Shown: one piece after another, positions 1 through 8,110 of the stretch
How positions within the stretch are numbered: position 1 is the first letter of the stretch
Layout: each line of letters begins with the position of its first letter
Origin: DATFKA01 sp042095835
GTDB lineage: Bacteria; Bacteroidota; Bacteroidia; Chitinophagales; Saprospiraceae
Direction of reading: 5' to 3'
Length of the DNA stretch: 32,576 nt
NCBI GenBank assembly: GCA_042095835.1
Contig: JBELML010000066.1
Span: 1 to 32,576 of the forward strand
Made by a program: the position numbers and the translations under genes
Notes under the pieces: generated by a model
What the model was told of the DNA's origin: nothing
Seen by the model: only the letters and a program-made list of their open reading frames with translations
Databases searched by the model: none

Positions 1-54
1 TGGGCGGCAAAAGAACAAGTAAAGATGTTTAATTTATTATTGACTCATTCCTAA
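1..54 (+). pseudogene. Possible 3' end of a CDS cut by the window edge, or copy of a dispersed repeat
   Basis: Frame 1 reads from base 1 to a TAA at 52-54 and gives a short tail ending KMFNLLLTHS. Bases 7-54 (48 bp) are identical to the reverse complement of 12934-12981 in the argD-argF' spacer, and in both places the match stops at this TAA. A one-base indel lies just upstream (TGGGCGGCA here, TGGGCGCA there). Loss of similarity exactly at a stop codon suggests the tail of a duplicated gene rather than a random repeat, but the rest lies outside the window, so product and status are unknown. Confidence 0.35.
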
Positions 55-186
55 ACAAGCCTCTCCCACGCAAAGGGCGTGATTGGAATCAATTGGTATG
101 AAGTATAGTGAAGTGAATTTTGTAAGCACAACAAATTTAAAAAATCTCTATTAGATTGTCAAGTAGCTAAAGGCCAAATCAGTAAA

Positions 187-690
187 CTAGCCAAATGCCT
201 TCTTCAGCCCGTAGCGCATTAATATCAAGAGGGCTAAGAAAATAAAGATGACTACCTCGAATCTCAAGCGCACAATAGCAAAGATATGGGTGCGATCAAT
301 GATCCACATAAAACCTAATAAAGCAGTAATTAGTATTAGAAAGCCGCCGAGTTTGTCAAAGCCCGGAATATGGGACATGTCCATATTTCTTCGGATGATG
401 AGTAGGGTTAGGATCATAGAGACAATCGGGAGGATCTGCAAAACCAAATCCATTTGCATGACACTTCTTTTCTCAAATAAAAACAAATAGACGTTCAGCG
501 TCAAGGCAAATAAGCCTGGTATACAAACCATGTAGATCAATACAGAGTAGATATATTTCCAGGGAGAAGTATGACCACGGTCCCCATCCAGGATACTCCC
601 CAATAGCGCAGCAAAAGGAATGATCGCAAAGTAGAAAAGAATATAATTGGGATTAGCAGAAACGTAGTTGAAAAGCTCTTGTAGTGTCAT
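187..690 (-). CDS. Hypothetical integral membrane protein, about five helices
   Basis: This 167-residue protein is not a family I recognise. Hydrophobic segments lie at about residues 16-34, 46-72, 83-100, 114-132 and 136-160, which suggests four to five transmembrane helices in the inner membrane and almost no soluble domain. There is a basic patch after helix 3 (IIRRNMDMSH) and a short basic C-terminus (RYGLKKAFG). It starts with ATG at 690; no signal peptide or catalytic motif is visible. The gene lies downstream of the M28 peptidase on the same strand but is separated from it by a strong terminator hairpin, so it is probably transcribed alone. Function unknown. Confidence 0.7.
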   Translation of the reverse strand: MTLQELFNYVSANPNYILFYFAIIPFAALLGSILDGDRGHTSPWKYIYSVLIYMVCIPGLFALTLNVYLFLFEKRSVMQMDLVLQILPIVSMILTLLIIRRNMDMSHIPGFDKLGGFLILITALLGFMWIIDRTHIFAIVRLRFEVVIFIFLALLILMRYGLKKAFG

Positions 691-751
691 GGCTGATTAG
701 AATTTTGAAATCATCGGCTGAAAGATACTGCAAAAAAATGGAGTAAAAACG

Positions 752-793
752 ATTGCGCCCCATCATCTGCAATATCAGATAATGGGGCGCAAT
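752..793 (-). terminator. Terminator hairpin after the M28 peptidase gene
   Basis: An 18-bp inverted repeat (752-769 with 776-793, one C/A mismatch) encloses the 6-nt loop CAATAT. The core arm is GCGCCCCAT. Read on the minus strand, the hairpin follows the peptidase stop codon at 814 and is followed by a T-rich stretch (CGTTTTTACTCC), the arrangement of an intrinsic terminator. Confidence 0.75.
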
Positions 794-813
794 AATAAAA
801 TTTGACTTTAGTC

Positions 814-2403
814 CTAGTTGTCCGTTTGATCAACTACGGGTGCTTGGTCGCGATTGGCCACCTCCCAAGCTGTGACAAATACGAGCTGCGCTCTTTTGGC
901 CATCAACTCATACTCAATTTTATCTGGTGTGTCGCCCGGACGGTGATAGTCTTCGTGCGTACCATTGAAGTAGAAGATGATTGGAATATTGTGCTTCGCA
1001 AAGTTGTAATGATCAGAGCGATAGTAGAATCGATTAGGATCATCCTTAGAGTTGTATTTGTAATCTAGCTCAATCCCAGGTACGAATTTTGCAGATACCC
1101 CTTCGCTGATATTATGCAAATCACTAGATAGCATCGTTGACCCAATGATATAAACATAGTTGGGATCTGTCGCACGATCTGGATCAACTCGGCCAACCAT
1201 ATCGATATTGAGGTTGGTTACGGTTTTGTCCAATGGGAAAATAGGATTGTCAGAATAATAGCTCGATCCGAGTAGTCCCTTTTCTTCTCCCGTCACCGTC
1301 ATAAATAGGATACTTCTTCTTGGGCGGTTTCCTTCTTTAGCAGCAGTAGCAAAAGCATCAGCCATTTCTAATACACTCACGGTACCAGAGCCATCGTCAT
1401 CTGCACCATTGTTGATCTCGCCGCTAGCATTTACGCCTACATGATCGTAGTGAGAGGTGATCACTACGATTTCATCTTTCAGGTCGGTCCCTTCCATGAA
1501 ACCTAATACATTCTCGGAAGGAATAGCCTGATCGCGGTAATCAAATTTGATACTTGCTGTAGTCGAATACATACCACCCATTGGTTTTCCTTTCTTCATA
1601 CCTTTGGCAAGCGCTTTTTGGAATTTTTCTGGGCTTTCGCCAAAAAGCTTAGCTACTGCGGTAGGACTAGCAATTAAAGAAGGTGTAGTAGCGCGGCGGC
1701 GGTTTCCTTTTTTCAGGGAAAGGCGTGGTTTGGTGACCCCACTGCCGAATAATCCAATTCTGCTTTGCGCTTCCTCATCGGTAGGTGGCATGGTGATGAT
1801 ATATTTTACGCCTTTTTCAATCAAGTTGGCATATTGCTGGCGGAAGTTGGGCAGCTTATCGAACAACTCATTACCCTTTTTGTCTTTTGGTGTATCTGAA
1901 ATCATGACAACACCCTTGCCCTTCAGGTCGAGTCCCTCAAAATCGTTGTAGCCTTCTTGCTCAAGACCATAACCGAGGAAGACAAGTCCAGCATTCTCCA
2001 AATTGAGATCAGAAATACTACGGGTTACAAAATCTTGGCCGAGGACTAGTTTGGCATTAGGAGAGGAGAGCATGATGCTACTTACGTATCTACCAAAAAA
2101 GTCGATTGGTTGGAAATAAGGGTTGGGATTCTTCGTGACTGGACCAGTGAGTCCATTGTTCATAAAATGGCGAGCGATATAATCGGCTGCTTTTTTCTGA
2201 CCTAGCGTCCCTGTTTCGCGGCCTTCATATTCATCAGATGCCAGAATATAAAGATGCTCTTTGAGCTCTGCTGCCGTGATGGTCTGCATATACTTTTTGA
2301 CAAGCGACTCATCCGACTCTAGTTGAATCTTTTGAGCCGATAAGAAATTGGTAGCCCCTGTCATCAGTAAACAACAAAAGCATAAACAAAGAAATTTTTG
2401 CAT
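814..2403 (-). CDS. Exported M28-family zinc metallopeptidase (aminopeptidase-like) with PA domain insert
   Basis: The 529-residue protein is a predicted secreted or periplasmic exopeptidase of family M28. The ATG at 2403 is preferred because it opens a clear signal peptide (MQKFLCLCFCCLLMTG, ending near LSAQ); an upstream in-frame ATG at 2451 would put 16 unsuitable residues ahead of it. The middle region (about 115-280) has the layout of a PA domain. The M28 zinc ligands are visible in order: H318 and D320 in SHYDHVG, D335 in GADDDGSG, E373/E374 in TGEEKG, D401 in NIDMVGR, and the late histidine in HEDYHRPGD. All co-catalytic positions are present, so it should be active. Exact substrate specificity cannot be read from the sequence. 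It is monocistronic, closed by the hairpin at 752-793. Confidence 0.9.
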   Translation of the reverse strand: MQKFLCLCFCCLLMTGATNFLSAQKIQLESDESLVKKYMQTITAAELKEHLYILASDEYEGRETGTLGQKKAADYIARHFMNNGLTGPVTKNPNPYFQPIDFFGRYVSSIMLSSPNAKLVLGQDFVTRSISDLNLENAGLVFLGYGLEQEGYNDFEGLDLKGKGVVMISDTPKDKKGNELFDKLPNFRQQYANLIEKGVKYIITMPPTDEEAQSRIGLFGSGVTKPRLSLKKGNRRRATTPSLIASPTAVAKLFGESPEKFQKALAKGMKKGKPMGGMYSTTASIKFDYRDQAIPSENVLGFMEGTDLKDEIVVITSHYDHVGVNASGEINNGADDDGSGTVSVLEMADAFATAAKEGNRPRRSILFMTVTGEEKGLLGSSYYSDNPIFPLDKTVTNLNIDMVGRVDPDRATDPNYVYIIGSTMLSSDLHNISEGVSAKFVPGIELDYKYNSKDDPNRFYYRSDHYNFAKHNIPIIFYFNGTHEDYHRPGDTPDKIEYELMAKRAQLVFVTAWEVANRDQAPVVDQTDN

Positions 2404-2493
2404 TATTATCGTGTAATTTGGTTTCGAAACGGTGAAATTACACAAGCCCAAAGAAAGTTCCTAAATTAGAACCCTAATTCATAGTACATTTTA

Positions 2494-2501
2494 CAAAAGT
2501 A
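2494..2501 (-). promoter_or_regulatory. Candidate -7 box for the M28 peptidase
   Basis: On the minus strand this reads TACTTTTG, matching the Bacteroidota -7 consensus TAnnTTTG, about 90 bp upstream of the ATG at 2403. No convincing -33 TTTG is seen at the expected distance, so support is weak. Confidence 0.3.
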
Positions 2502-2562
2502 TTAGCCCCAAAGACCATTATCTATTTCGGAAAATAGGTAGCATTACAGACGAGAAATCCTA

Positions 2563-2599
2563 CTGACGAGTTCTGTCAGCACAAGAAGGTTTCTGTCAG
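2563..2599. repeat. Direct repeat TTCTGTCAG x2 with adjoining CTGAC/GTCAG inverted repeat
   Basis: TTCTGTCAG occurs at 2571-2579 and 2591-2599, exactly 20 bp apart, and CTGAC at 2563-2567 can pair with GTCAG at 2575-2579. The site sits between the divergent M28 peptidase and the small gene at 2675. Two helical turns of spacing would suit a dimeric or tandem regulator, but binding is an inference. Confidence 0.3.
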
Positions 2600-2674
2600 G
2601 ATACATAAATCACTACTCATCTGCCAAAGCTTAAGTACAGTGTATTTAGCCTAGGCAGGCAAAATTAAATCCTC

Positions 2675-2872
2675 ATGGATAAAAAGAACAAAGGCAAGGA
2701 AAAAAACTTAGACGTGCATCAAGATCTCAGTGGCTTCAATATCAAAATTAATGAGTTTGGAGAGATTACTTCCAGTTTAGAAATCGATCAACTCAACTCT
2801 TTTCTAAATGAAAATGTAGTAGATAAGAAGTTATCCGAAAGAGAAGATGCTTTACAAGATGAAGAGGAGTAA
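2675..2872 (+). CDS. Small acidic conserved Bacteroidota protein
   Basis: A 65-residue, highly charged soluble protein with no membrane segment, signal peptide or cysteines. The centre reads GFNIKINEFGEI followed by an ID-x-LN-x-FLN pattern and VVDKKL. I recall this pattern from small uncharacterised proteins found across Bacteroidota, which supports a real gene rather than a chance ORF; the acidic tail DALQDEEE is also typical. The ATG at 2675 is the first possible start. It is divergent from the M28 peptidase and 72 bp upstream of the next small gene. Function unknown. Confidence 0.7.
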   Translation: MDKKNKGKEKNLDVHQDLSGFNIKINEFGEITSSLEIDQLNSFLNENVVDKKLSEREDALQDEEE

Positions 2873-2916
2873 GCACTAAAGTGATCTTTATTACAGAAGT
2901 AAGCAAGTAGGACTAT

Positions 2917-2924
2917 TATCTTTG
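2917..2924 (+). promoter_or_regulatory. Candidate -7 box TATCTTTG upstream of the DUF7009-like gene
   Basis: The octamer matches TAnnTTTG and ends 20 bp before the TTG start at 2945, so transcripts would have a very short leader. A good -33 element is not apparent. Confidence 0.4.
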
Positions 2925-2944
2925 TATCATCAAAAAGAAAGTAA

Positions 2945-3337
2945 TTGAAGATTAGAATACTCAATAACAGTATCAGATTGCGGCTATCTCAGAGCGAAGT
3001 ACAGCAATTGGCCAAGCAAGGTTCGGTTCAGGCTTCTACTAGATTTGGTGCAGAGGAGTCGGCAGTGTTTCACTACCAGATTAGGGTAGTAGAAATGGAG
3101 GAAATGCTTTCGGCAAAAAATGATGCTCAATCGATTACGGTATTCATCAATGAGTCAACAGCTCAAATCTGGGCAGAGGACGACACGCGCATTAGTGTAC
3201 AATCAGAACTACCAGTAGCAGAAGATCAGTCACTGATCTTACTAGTGGAGAAAGATTTCAAATGCCTCAGTCCTACACGGACTGAAGATGAGTCGGACTT
3301 GTTTCCACACCCTAAAGAAGAATCTGTGAAGTGTTGA
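2945..3337 (+). CDS. Small Bacteroidota protein, DUF7009-like, with TTG start
   Basis: The 130-residue protein begins MKIRILNNSIRLRLSQSEV, an N-terminus that resembles the DUF7009 family of uncharacterised Bacteroidota proteins (recalled from memory). The start is TTG: an in-frame TAA lies directly in front at 2942-2944, and the next in-frame Met is about 50 residues in, after the conserved N-terminus. The protein is soluble, with a beta-rich middle and an acidic tail; one Cys in KDFKCLS and a terminal Cys are not an obvious metal site. It lies 123 bp upstream of the CstB-like gene on the same strand, but that gene has its own candidate promoter. Confidence 0.7.
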   Translation: MKIRILNNSIRLRLSQSEVQQLAKQGSVQASTRFGAEESAVFHYQIRVVEMEEMLSAKNDAQSITVFINESTAQIWAEDDTRISVQSELPVAEDQSLILLVEKDFKCLSPTRTEDESDLFPHPKEESVKC

Positions 3338-3374
3338 TTTTTAGGTGTTTAAACCTTAGGAGGCTTTCTTGAGC

Positions 3375-3406
3375 TTTAAATACATGAAAATTCGTTCATA
3401 TATTTG
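3375..3406 (+). promoter_or_regulatory. Candidate Bacteroidota promoter for the persulfide dioxygenase-like gene
   Basis: A -7 box TATATTTG (3399-3406) matches TAnnTTTG exactly and is preceded, after a 20-bp spacer, by TTTA (3375-3378) at the -33 position. The ATG follows at 3460, giving a leader of about 45 nt. Confidence 0.55.
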
Positions 3407-3459
3407 TATATTGGAATAAAGATTAATTTTAGCAATAATAAAACAATAATAGTTTTGAT

Positions 3460-4878
3460 ATGAAGGTAGAACAAATCTATACCGGATGTTTAGCTCAAGG
3501 AGCTTATTATATCCAAAGTGAAGGCGAAGCCGCAATTATTGATCCACTCCGTGAGACGGGGCCTTATATCGAGAAAGCAAAAGAAGATCAAGTACAGATC
3601 AAGTACATTTTTGAAACGCACTTCCACGCAGATTTTGTCTCAGGGCATTTGGATTTAGCCAAAAAAACCGGAGCGACAATCGTATACGGACCAGAAGCTA
3701 AAACCACATTTAACAAGCACGAAGCCAAAGATGGAGAGGAGTTTCAAGTAGGGAAAGTGACCATTCGGGTGCTGCACACACCAGGTCATACACCTGAAAG
3801 TACAACGTATTTGTTGTTGGATGAGCAAGGACTTCCACATGCTATATTTAGTGGCGATACGCTTTTTATTGGTGATGTAGGTCGGCCAGATTTAGCGCAA
3901 AAGCAGGGATCTGTCACCAAGGAGGATTTGGCCGGTTGGTTATTCGATAGTCTGCGCAATAAGATCATGACATTGCCTGATGATGTCATCGTCTATCCAG
4001 CTCATGGTGCGGGTTCTGCCTGTGGTAAAAACATGAGTAAGCAAACTTGGGATACACTGGGCAACCAGAAAGCTACCAACTATGCTTTGAGAGCAGATAT
4101 GAGCAAAGAGGAATTCATCAAAGAAGTTACTGATGGTCTATTGCCACCACCAGCGTATTTTGCCAAGAATGCTATGATGAATAAAAAGGGCTACGAAAGT
4201 ATCGATACGGTCATGGAGCGCGGAACACGTGCACTTGATGCCCGAGCTTTTGAGCTACTGGCCAATGAAACAGATGCGATTATCCTGGACGTTCGCGATA
4301 AAAAAGATTTTGTAAAAGGTTTTATCCCCAACTCTATTTTTATAGGACTGGATGGTAGCTTTGCTCCTTGGGTTGGTGCTTTGATCCCTGATTTGATGCA
4401 GGAGATTTTGATCGTAGCTCCTCTAGGACGCGCAGAAGAAACCGTGAAGCGCCTCGCTAGAGTTGGTTATGACAATGCGATTGGTTACCTAGAAGGAGGT
4501 TTTGAAACTTGGGTGGCTTCAGGTGGAGAAATTGATAAAGTGGATACCATTTCTTCGCAAGCCTTTATTCAGCAATATCAAAAAGACCAATCGATCAAAG
4601 TTCTGGATGTCAGAAAGCCCAGTGAATGGGAAGCAGAACACGTGGAAAACTCGCAAAACTTTCCACTTGATTTTATCAATAAAAACATGAGCGAGATCAA
4701 CCGCGATGATCAATATTATCTACACTGTAAATCGGGATACCGCGCTACTGTAGCCGCTTCCATCCTGAAAGCCAGAGGTTATGATCAGCTTATCAATATA
4801 CAAGATTTATTCACTACGATTGCCGATAGTGAAGAAGTACCAACAACAGCTTATGTATGCCCTTCTACCTTAAAGTAG
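3460..4878 (+). CDS. CstB-like persulfide dioxygenase with pseudo-rhodanese and rhodanese domains
   Basis: The 472-residue cytosolic protein has an N-terminal metallo-beta-lactamase domain (about 1-245) of the ETHE1/persulfide dioxygenase type, with mononuclear-iron ligand motif THFHAD (H54, H56, D58), H110 in TPGH, D133 in SGDT and H182 in YPAHG. Two rhodanese modules follow. The first (about 255-355) lacks the active-site Cys (IVAPLGRAEE), so it is catalytically dead; the second (about 365-465) has C423 in HCKSGYRAT. This order (dioxygenase, dead rhodanese, active rhodanese) is that of CstB of Staphylococcus aureus, which turns low-molecular-weight persulfides into thiosulfate with O2. A role in sulfide detoxification or sulfur recycling is therefore likely. 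No sulfide:quinone reductase or CstR-type regulator lies nearby. It converges on the next gene with only 34 bp between the stops. Confidence 0.85.
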   Translation: MKVEQIYTGCLAQGAYYIQSEGEAAIIDPLRETGPYIEKAKEDQVQIKYIFETHFHADFVSGHLDLAKKTGATIVYGPEAKTTFNKHEAKDGEEFQVGKVTIRVLHTPGHTPESTTYLLLDEQGLPHAIFSGDTLFIGDVGRPDLAQKQGSVTKEDLAGWLFDSLRNKIMTLPDDVIVYPAHGAGSACGKNMSKQTWDTLGNQKATNYALRADMSKEEFIKEVTDGLLPPPAYFAKNAMMNKKGYESIDTVMERGTRALDARAFELLANETDAIILDVRDKKDFVKGFIPNSIFIGLDGSFAPWVGALIPDLMQEILIVAPLGRAEETVKRLARVGYDNAIGYLEGGFETWVASGGEIDKVDTISSQAFIQQYQKDQSIKVLDVRKPSEWEAEHVENSQNFPLDFINKNMSEINRDDQYYLHCKSGYRATVAASILKARGYDQLINIQDLFTTIADSEEVPTTAYVCPSTLK

Positions 4879-4912
4879 GGTCGAAAAAATACAATACAAT
4901 TTAGGTTTAAGA

Positions 4913-7603
4913 TCAGTCCAGTAGTAGTTTGCCCACAAAGCACTGCTGCTGGTCTTTTATTTGGTAGAAATAGATGCCTGGACTCCAATTCTGCAGGTCG
5001 ATACTATAGCTATTTTTACCATTAAGCTCCTTGCCAAAAATTCTGGATTTGATCTTTCTACCATTGGCATCGAAGAGTGTCAATTGTAGGGACCTGCCCG
5101 CTATTTCTGCCATTTCAAAGTTGAAAAGGCCCTGACTAGGGTTGGGGTAAACTTTGATGCCGCTATCGCTAGGTAATGATTTTTCGAGTAGATTAGAATA
5201 CCAAAAGCGGCCATCTGCTGCGGTGGCTTTAATTCTATAAATATAGCTTCCATTTCTGCCGGGTATATCTTGATGACTGGTGGTTTCCTGACGGGCCAAT
5301 ACTTCAAAGTTGAAGTAATCGGTACTCCGCTCTACCTCAAAAAGTAGCCCTTCTAAATCTAATGCAAAATTCCAACTGAGCTGCACTTGCTGGCCTTTAG
5401 AAAAGCCATCTAGCTCGAAGGTGGGCACTGCTCGATCTGTACAGTTTGGATAGAGCCATCTAGTTTCTTGGCTAAATAAGCCTTGCTCATCACTCACCTT
5501 GAGTACCACGCGGTAGGAGTAGTCCTCCACACTGCATCCCAAGGGCGCTAAAATCGCAAAAGACTGTTGCCCAGATTGAGCATTAGCAAAGTGGAAGTGG
5601 CTATTGTGGTGCAGGAATATTTCCCAATCGTATCGCAGTTGAGCCTGATCCGATTCTGTATCTTCCGCCCAAGCATCTAAGCGAATGAGGCTAGAAACAT
5701 CCAGAGGATATTGTTCGTCGATGCCTGGACTCAACCAGTTAATCTTAGGAGGTGTGTTGTTGAGAAAGATGGTCTCGGAAATACTATCTACGCCTCCAAA
5801 AGTATCTCGAACAATCAATTGAACGGGCACTTTCGCTATGCTTTCATCCGTAAAGGTATAGTTCAAAATGCTGTCTTTGGAAATAGGATGGCCATTCACT
5901 TTCCAGCTATAATCCAGCCCAGATTCGTAGGCGATGGAAGCCGCTCCATTGAATTGGATGGTCAAGGGGCTAGGGCCAAAGTATTGATCTAGTTGCATGA
6001 TCGCTTGAGGCGGGCGCTTCCCACCAAAAGTCAATTTGTGTAGTCGGCGCGTAGCTAGACTCAAGAAGTAAATATTCGGTGCTGTTGGGTGTGCCGCTGC
6101 GGCAACCACGCGATCGGGGCCATCCCAAAAGTGCTGTGTTGTTGATAATTCACCTCTTGTTCCAAACTGGTAAGTGCGTAACCAGCCGACATAATCTACC
6201 TGGAATAAACGCTGGTGTAATCCTTCTGGAAGGCTGCCTTCCTGGTAATAAAAAGCAGGGATACTCGCATCTCCCTGAAAAGCAGTACCAATTGGCCGGG
6301 GTGCCGTCTCTTCGATGGAGGTGCTGGTCGCTTTACCTTCTGCATTATAAGTAGCAACCGCCGCATAGGCAAGGGTATTGCCTTTAGAGTCTTGGTTTTG
6401 GTAAATGAGTTGTGGGCGCTGGTGTACAAAACTTGGGGTACTTGTCTGCAACACTTGATTGGCGAAACAAGGATGCTGTGGAAGGGCCTTACTCTGCTGA
6501 TCTTCTGCAAGGAGTTGGTGGAAGAAGAATTGCTCTTGGGGACAGTCGTTCCCTTTTTGATCATTGATAGCAAAAGGATGAGGCAATTCAATTTGACCAT
6601 AAGTTGGCGAAAGTTCCATGCCTTCGTATAGTGGCCACCCCGCATTTTGCCCACCCTCATCGAATCGATTCATTTCCTCCCAGCTATATTCTCCTACATC
6701 ACCGCAGATAATGGTTCCGGGCTGCCCATCTTCAGCATAGTGGCTACCTGACTCCGGAATGACCAGAAAACGAAAAGGATTGCGCAAGCCCAAGGTCCAA
6801 ACCCTGGAGGCAGGGCTTTTGGGGTTTTGCTGATCATAAAAAGGATTACTAGGCAGGCCTTCACCAGTTTGGGGATCGATGCGGATGATTTTTCCTGCCA
6901 GCGATTGAATCATTTGAGATCGAAAAGCGCCTACATTTTCTTTGGGCTGGATGATGCCGCGTTCTAGACCTTTCTCAAAATAAGAACCGCCATTACCACC
7001 GATATCTTTCCACACCGAATTTGCGCCATCGCCACAAGAAGCGAGTAAGCTGCCATCGGTTCCAAAAGCAAGACTACCAAGGCCATGCGAATCAAAAAGA
7101 ATAGGGAAGCCATCTTCTGGGCTATGCCCTAAAAGGATATGTTCGCTATCTTCAACTACGGTCGTGAAATTGCTTGCCGCATCGGCTGTGAAGCGAGCTA
7201 TTCTACCGAAAGTGGCGGTATTCGTTTCGGTCTTTTGGGGATTATAATCTGCTGTTCCATAATATTGATAATGGTGCCAATCTACAGGATATAAGAGGTA
7301 GAAATAACCATTGTCGAGGAAGTTGGGATCGAGTGCAAAGCCCGTCATTCCTATGTCTAGCCATTTGGCCATTTGCTCGCTGATGTCAATGAGTGGTGTT
7401 TTTTGGATTTGATCCAAGGTATCCATCACATATACCTTGCCAGTCATATCCCAGATATAAGCTTGGCGATTGTCATCAAAACAAATGCCGACGGGTAAGT
7501 CCCAGGGCCCACGGATAGTTGACTCCGCGAAATCGAAGGTAGATTGAGCCTGGGTTTGGTACGTTGCTATAAAACAGAAGCAGAGGAATAGTCGATGCCA
7601 CAT
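4913..7603 (-). CDS. Secreted glucose/sorbosone dehydrogenase-like beta-propeller with PKD, FN3-like and T9SS sorting domains
   Basis: The 896-residue protein starts with a signal peptide (MWHRLFLCFCFIATYQTQAQ). Residues of roughly 20-520 form a PQQ-dependent sugar dehydrogenase (GSDH) type propeller, seen in the opening LPVGICFDD, the DPNF and GTDGSLLASCGDG segments, and the RVWTLGLRNPFRF and ICGDVGEYSWEEMNR blocks typical of this family. A PKD-like domain follows at about 535-620, another Ig-like stretch to about 730, and an FN3-like stretch to about 810. The C-terminus begins with VYPNPSQGLFNFEM and ends in a typical type A T9SS sorting domain, so export through the Por secretion system and surface attachment or release is predicted. 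Whether it oxidises sugar or only binds carbohydrate is not decidable here. No polysaccharide utilisation genes (SusCD) are adjacent. Confidence 0.85.
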   Translation of the reverse strand: MWHRLFLCFCFIATYQTQAQSTFDFAESTIRGPWDLPVGICFDDNRQAYIWDMTGKVYVMDTLDQIQKTPLIDISEQMAKWLDIGMTGFALDPNFLDNGYFYLLYPVDWHHYQYYGTADYNPQKTETNTATFGRIARFTADAASNFTTVVEDSEHILLGHSPEDGFPILFDSHGLGSLAFGTDGSLLASCGDGANSVWKDIGGNGGSYFEKGLERGIIQPKENVGAFRSQMIQSLAGKIIRIDPQTGEGLPSNPFYDQQNPKSPASRVWTLGLRNPFRFLVIPESGSHYAEDGQPGTIICGDVGEYSWEEMNRFDEGGQNAGWPLYEGMELSPTYGQIELPHPFAINDQKGNDCPQEQFFFHQLLAEDQQSKALPQHPCFANQVLQTSTPSFVHQRPQLIYQNQDSKGNTLAYAAVATYNAEGKATSTSIEETAPRPIGTAFQGDASIPAFYYQEGSLPEGLHQRLFQVDYVGWLRTYQFGTRGELSTTQHFWDGPDRVVAAAAHPTAPNIYFLSLATRRLHKLTFGGKRPPQAIMQLDQYFGPSPLTIQFNGAASIAYESGLDYSWKVNGHPISKDSILNYTFTDESIAKVPVQLIVRDTFGGVDSISETIFLNNTPPKINWLSPGIDEQYPLDVSSLIRLDAWAEDTESDQAQLRYDWEIFLHHNSHFHFANAQSGQQSFAILAPLGCSVEDYSYRVVLKVSDEQGLFSQETRWLYPNCTDRAVPTFELDGFSKGQQVQLSWNFALDLEGLLFEVERSTDYFNFEVLARQETTSHQDIPGRNGSYIYRIKATAADGRFWYSNLLEKSLPSDSGIKVYPNPSQGLFNFEMAEIAGRSLQLTLFDANGRKIKSRIFGKELNGKNSYSIDLQNWSPGIYFYQIKDQQQCFVGKLLLD

Positions 7604-7663
7604 AACAGAGATTTTTGATCGGCCATACCTTACAAATCTACTGTTTATAAGTTTTAGTAGGGT

Positions 7664-8110
7664 TTATTTGGGTGAAAACCTCCCGACCTTTTGCATATAT
7701 TCTTGATAAGCTTGCCCATAAAACTGTAATAGTTTCTGCTCTTCATAGCGCGCTTTAAAATAAAAGAGGATGAAGAGACTAAGCCCAACTAATAGGATCA
7801 CCAATTCTCCACTATAAAACAGATAACCTAGTAGCATCAGTAAGATACCGGCGTAAATAGGATGTCTTGCATAGCGGTATGCACCACCTGTTTTAAGTTG
7901 GGCTCCCGCTTTGGGGCTTGGTAAAGCGGTTAAGGAGCTGCCCAAAGTTATCGTAGCATATAAGGTCAGAATAGCTCCCAAGAGGCATAAGGCTAAGCCT
8001 AGCATTTGTATAGCGAACGCTGCTTCAAAAATTTGTTTTTGTGGCAACACAAAAAGGCAAGCGAACAATAAAAACTGAATACCTACATAAATATAATCAA
8101 GCCTCATCAT
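7664..8110 (-). CDS. Isoprenylcysteine carboxyl methyltransferase (ICMT/PEMT)-like membrane methyltransferase
   Basis: The predicted protein (148 residues from the ATG at 8110, or 147 from the one at 8107) has about four hydrophobic segments and the signature GGAYRYARHPIYAGILLMLL near residue 85, shared by ICMT- and phospholipid methyltransferase-type membrane enzymes that bind S-adenosylmethionine through this RHP motif. The reading frame extends upstream to 8200, but that part overlaps argH and is not family-like. The ATG at 8110 overlaps the argH TGA, so the two are probably translationally coupled. The substrate is unknown; bacterial members act on lipids or small molecules rather than prenylated proteins. 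Co-expression with arginine genes may be incidental. Confidence 0.75.
   Translation of the reverse strand: MMRLDYIYVGIQFLLFACLFVLPQKQIFEAAFAIQMLGLALCLLGAILTLYATITLGSSLTALPSPKAGAQLKTGGAYRYARHPIYAGILLMLLGYLFYSGELVILLVGLSLFILFYFKARYEEQKLLQFYGQAYQEYMQKVGRFSPK

Noticed and set aside
2404..2451. Longer M28 peptidase starting at 2451
   Set aside because: The additional residues would precede a classic signal peptide that begins at the ATG at 2403.
6196..6660. 154-codon ORF inside the sugar-dehydrogenase-like gene
   Set aside because: It lies entirely within a well-supported gene on the same strand in another frame and has no recognisable features.
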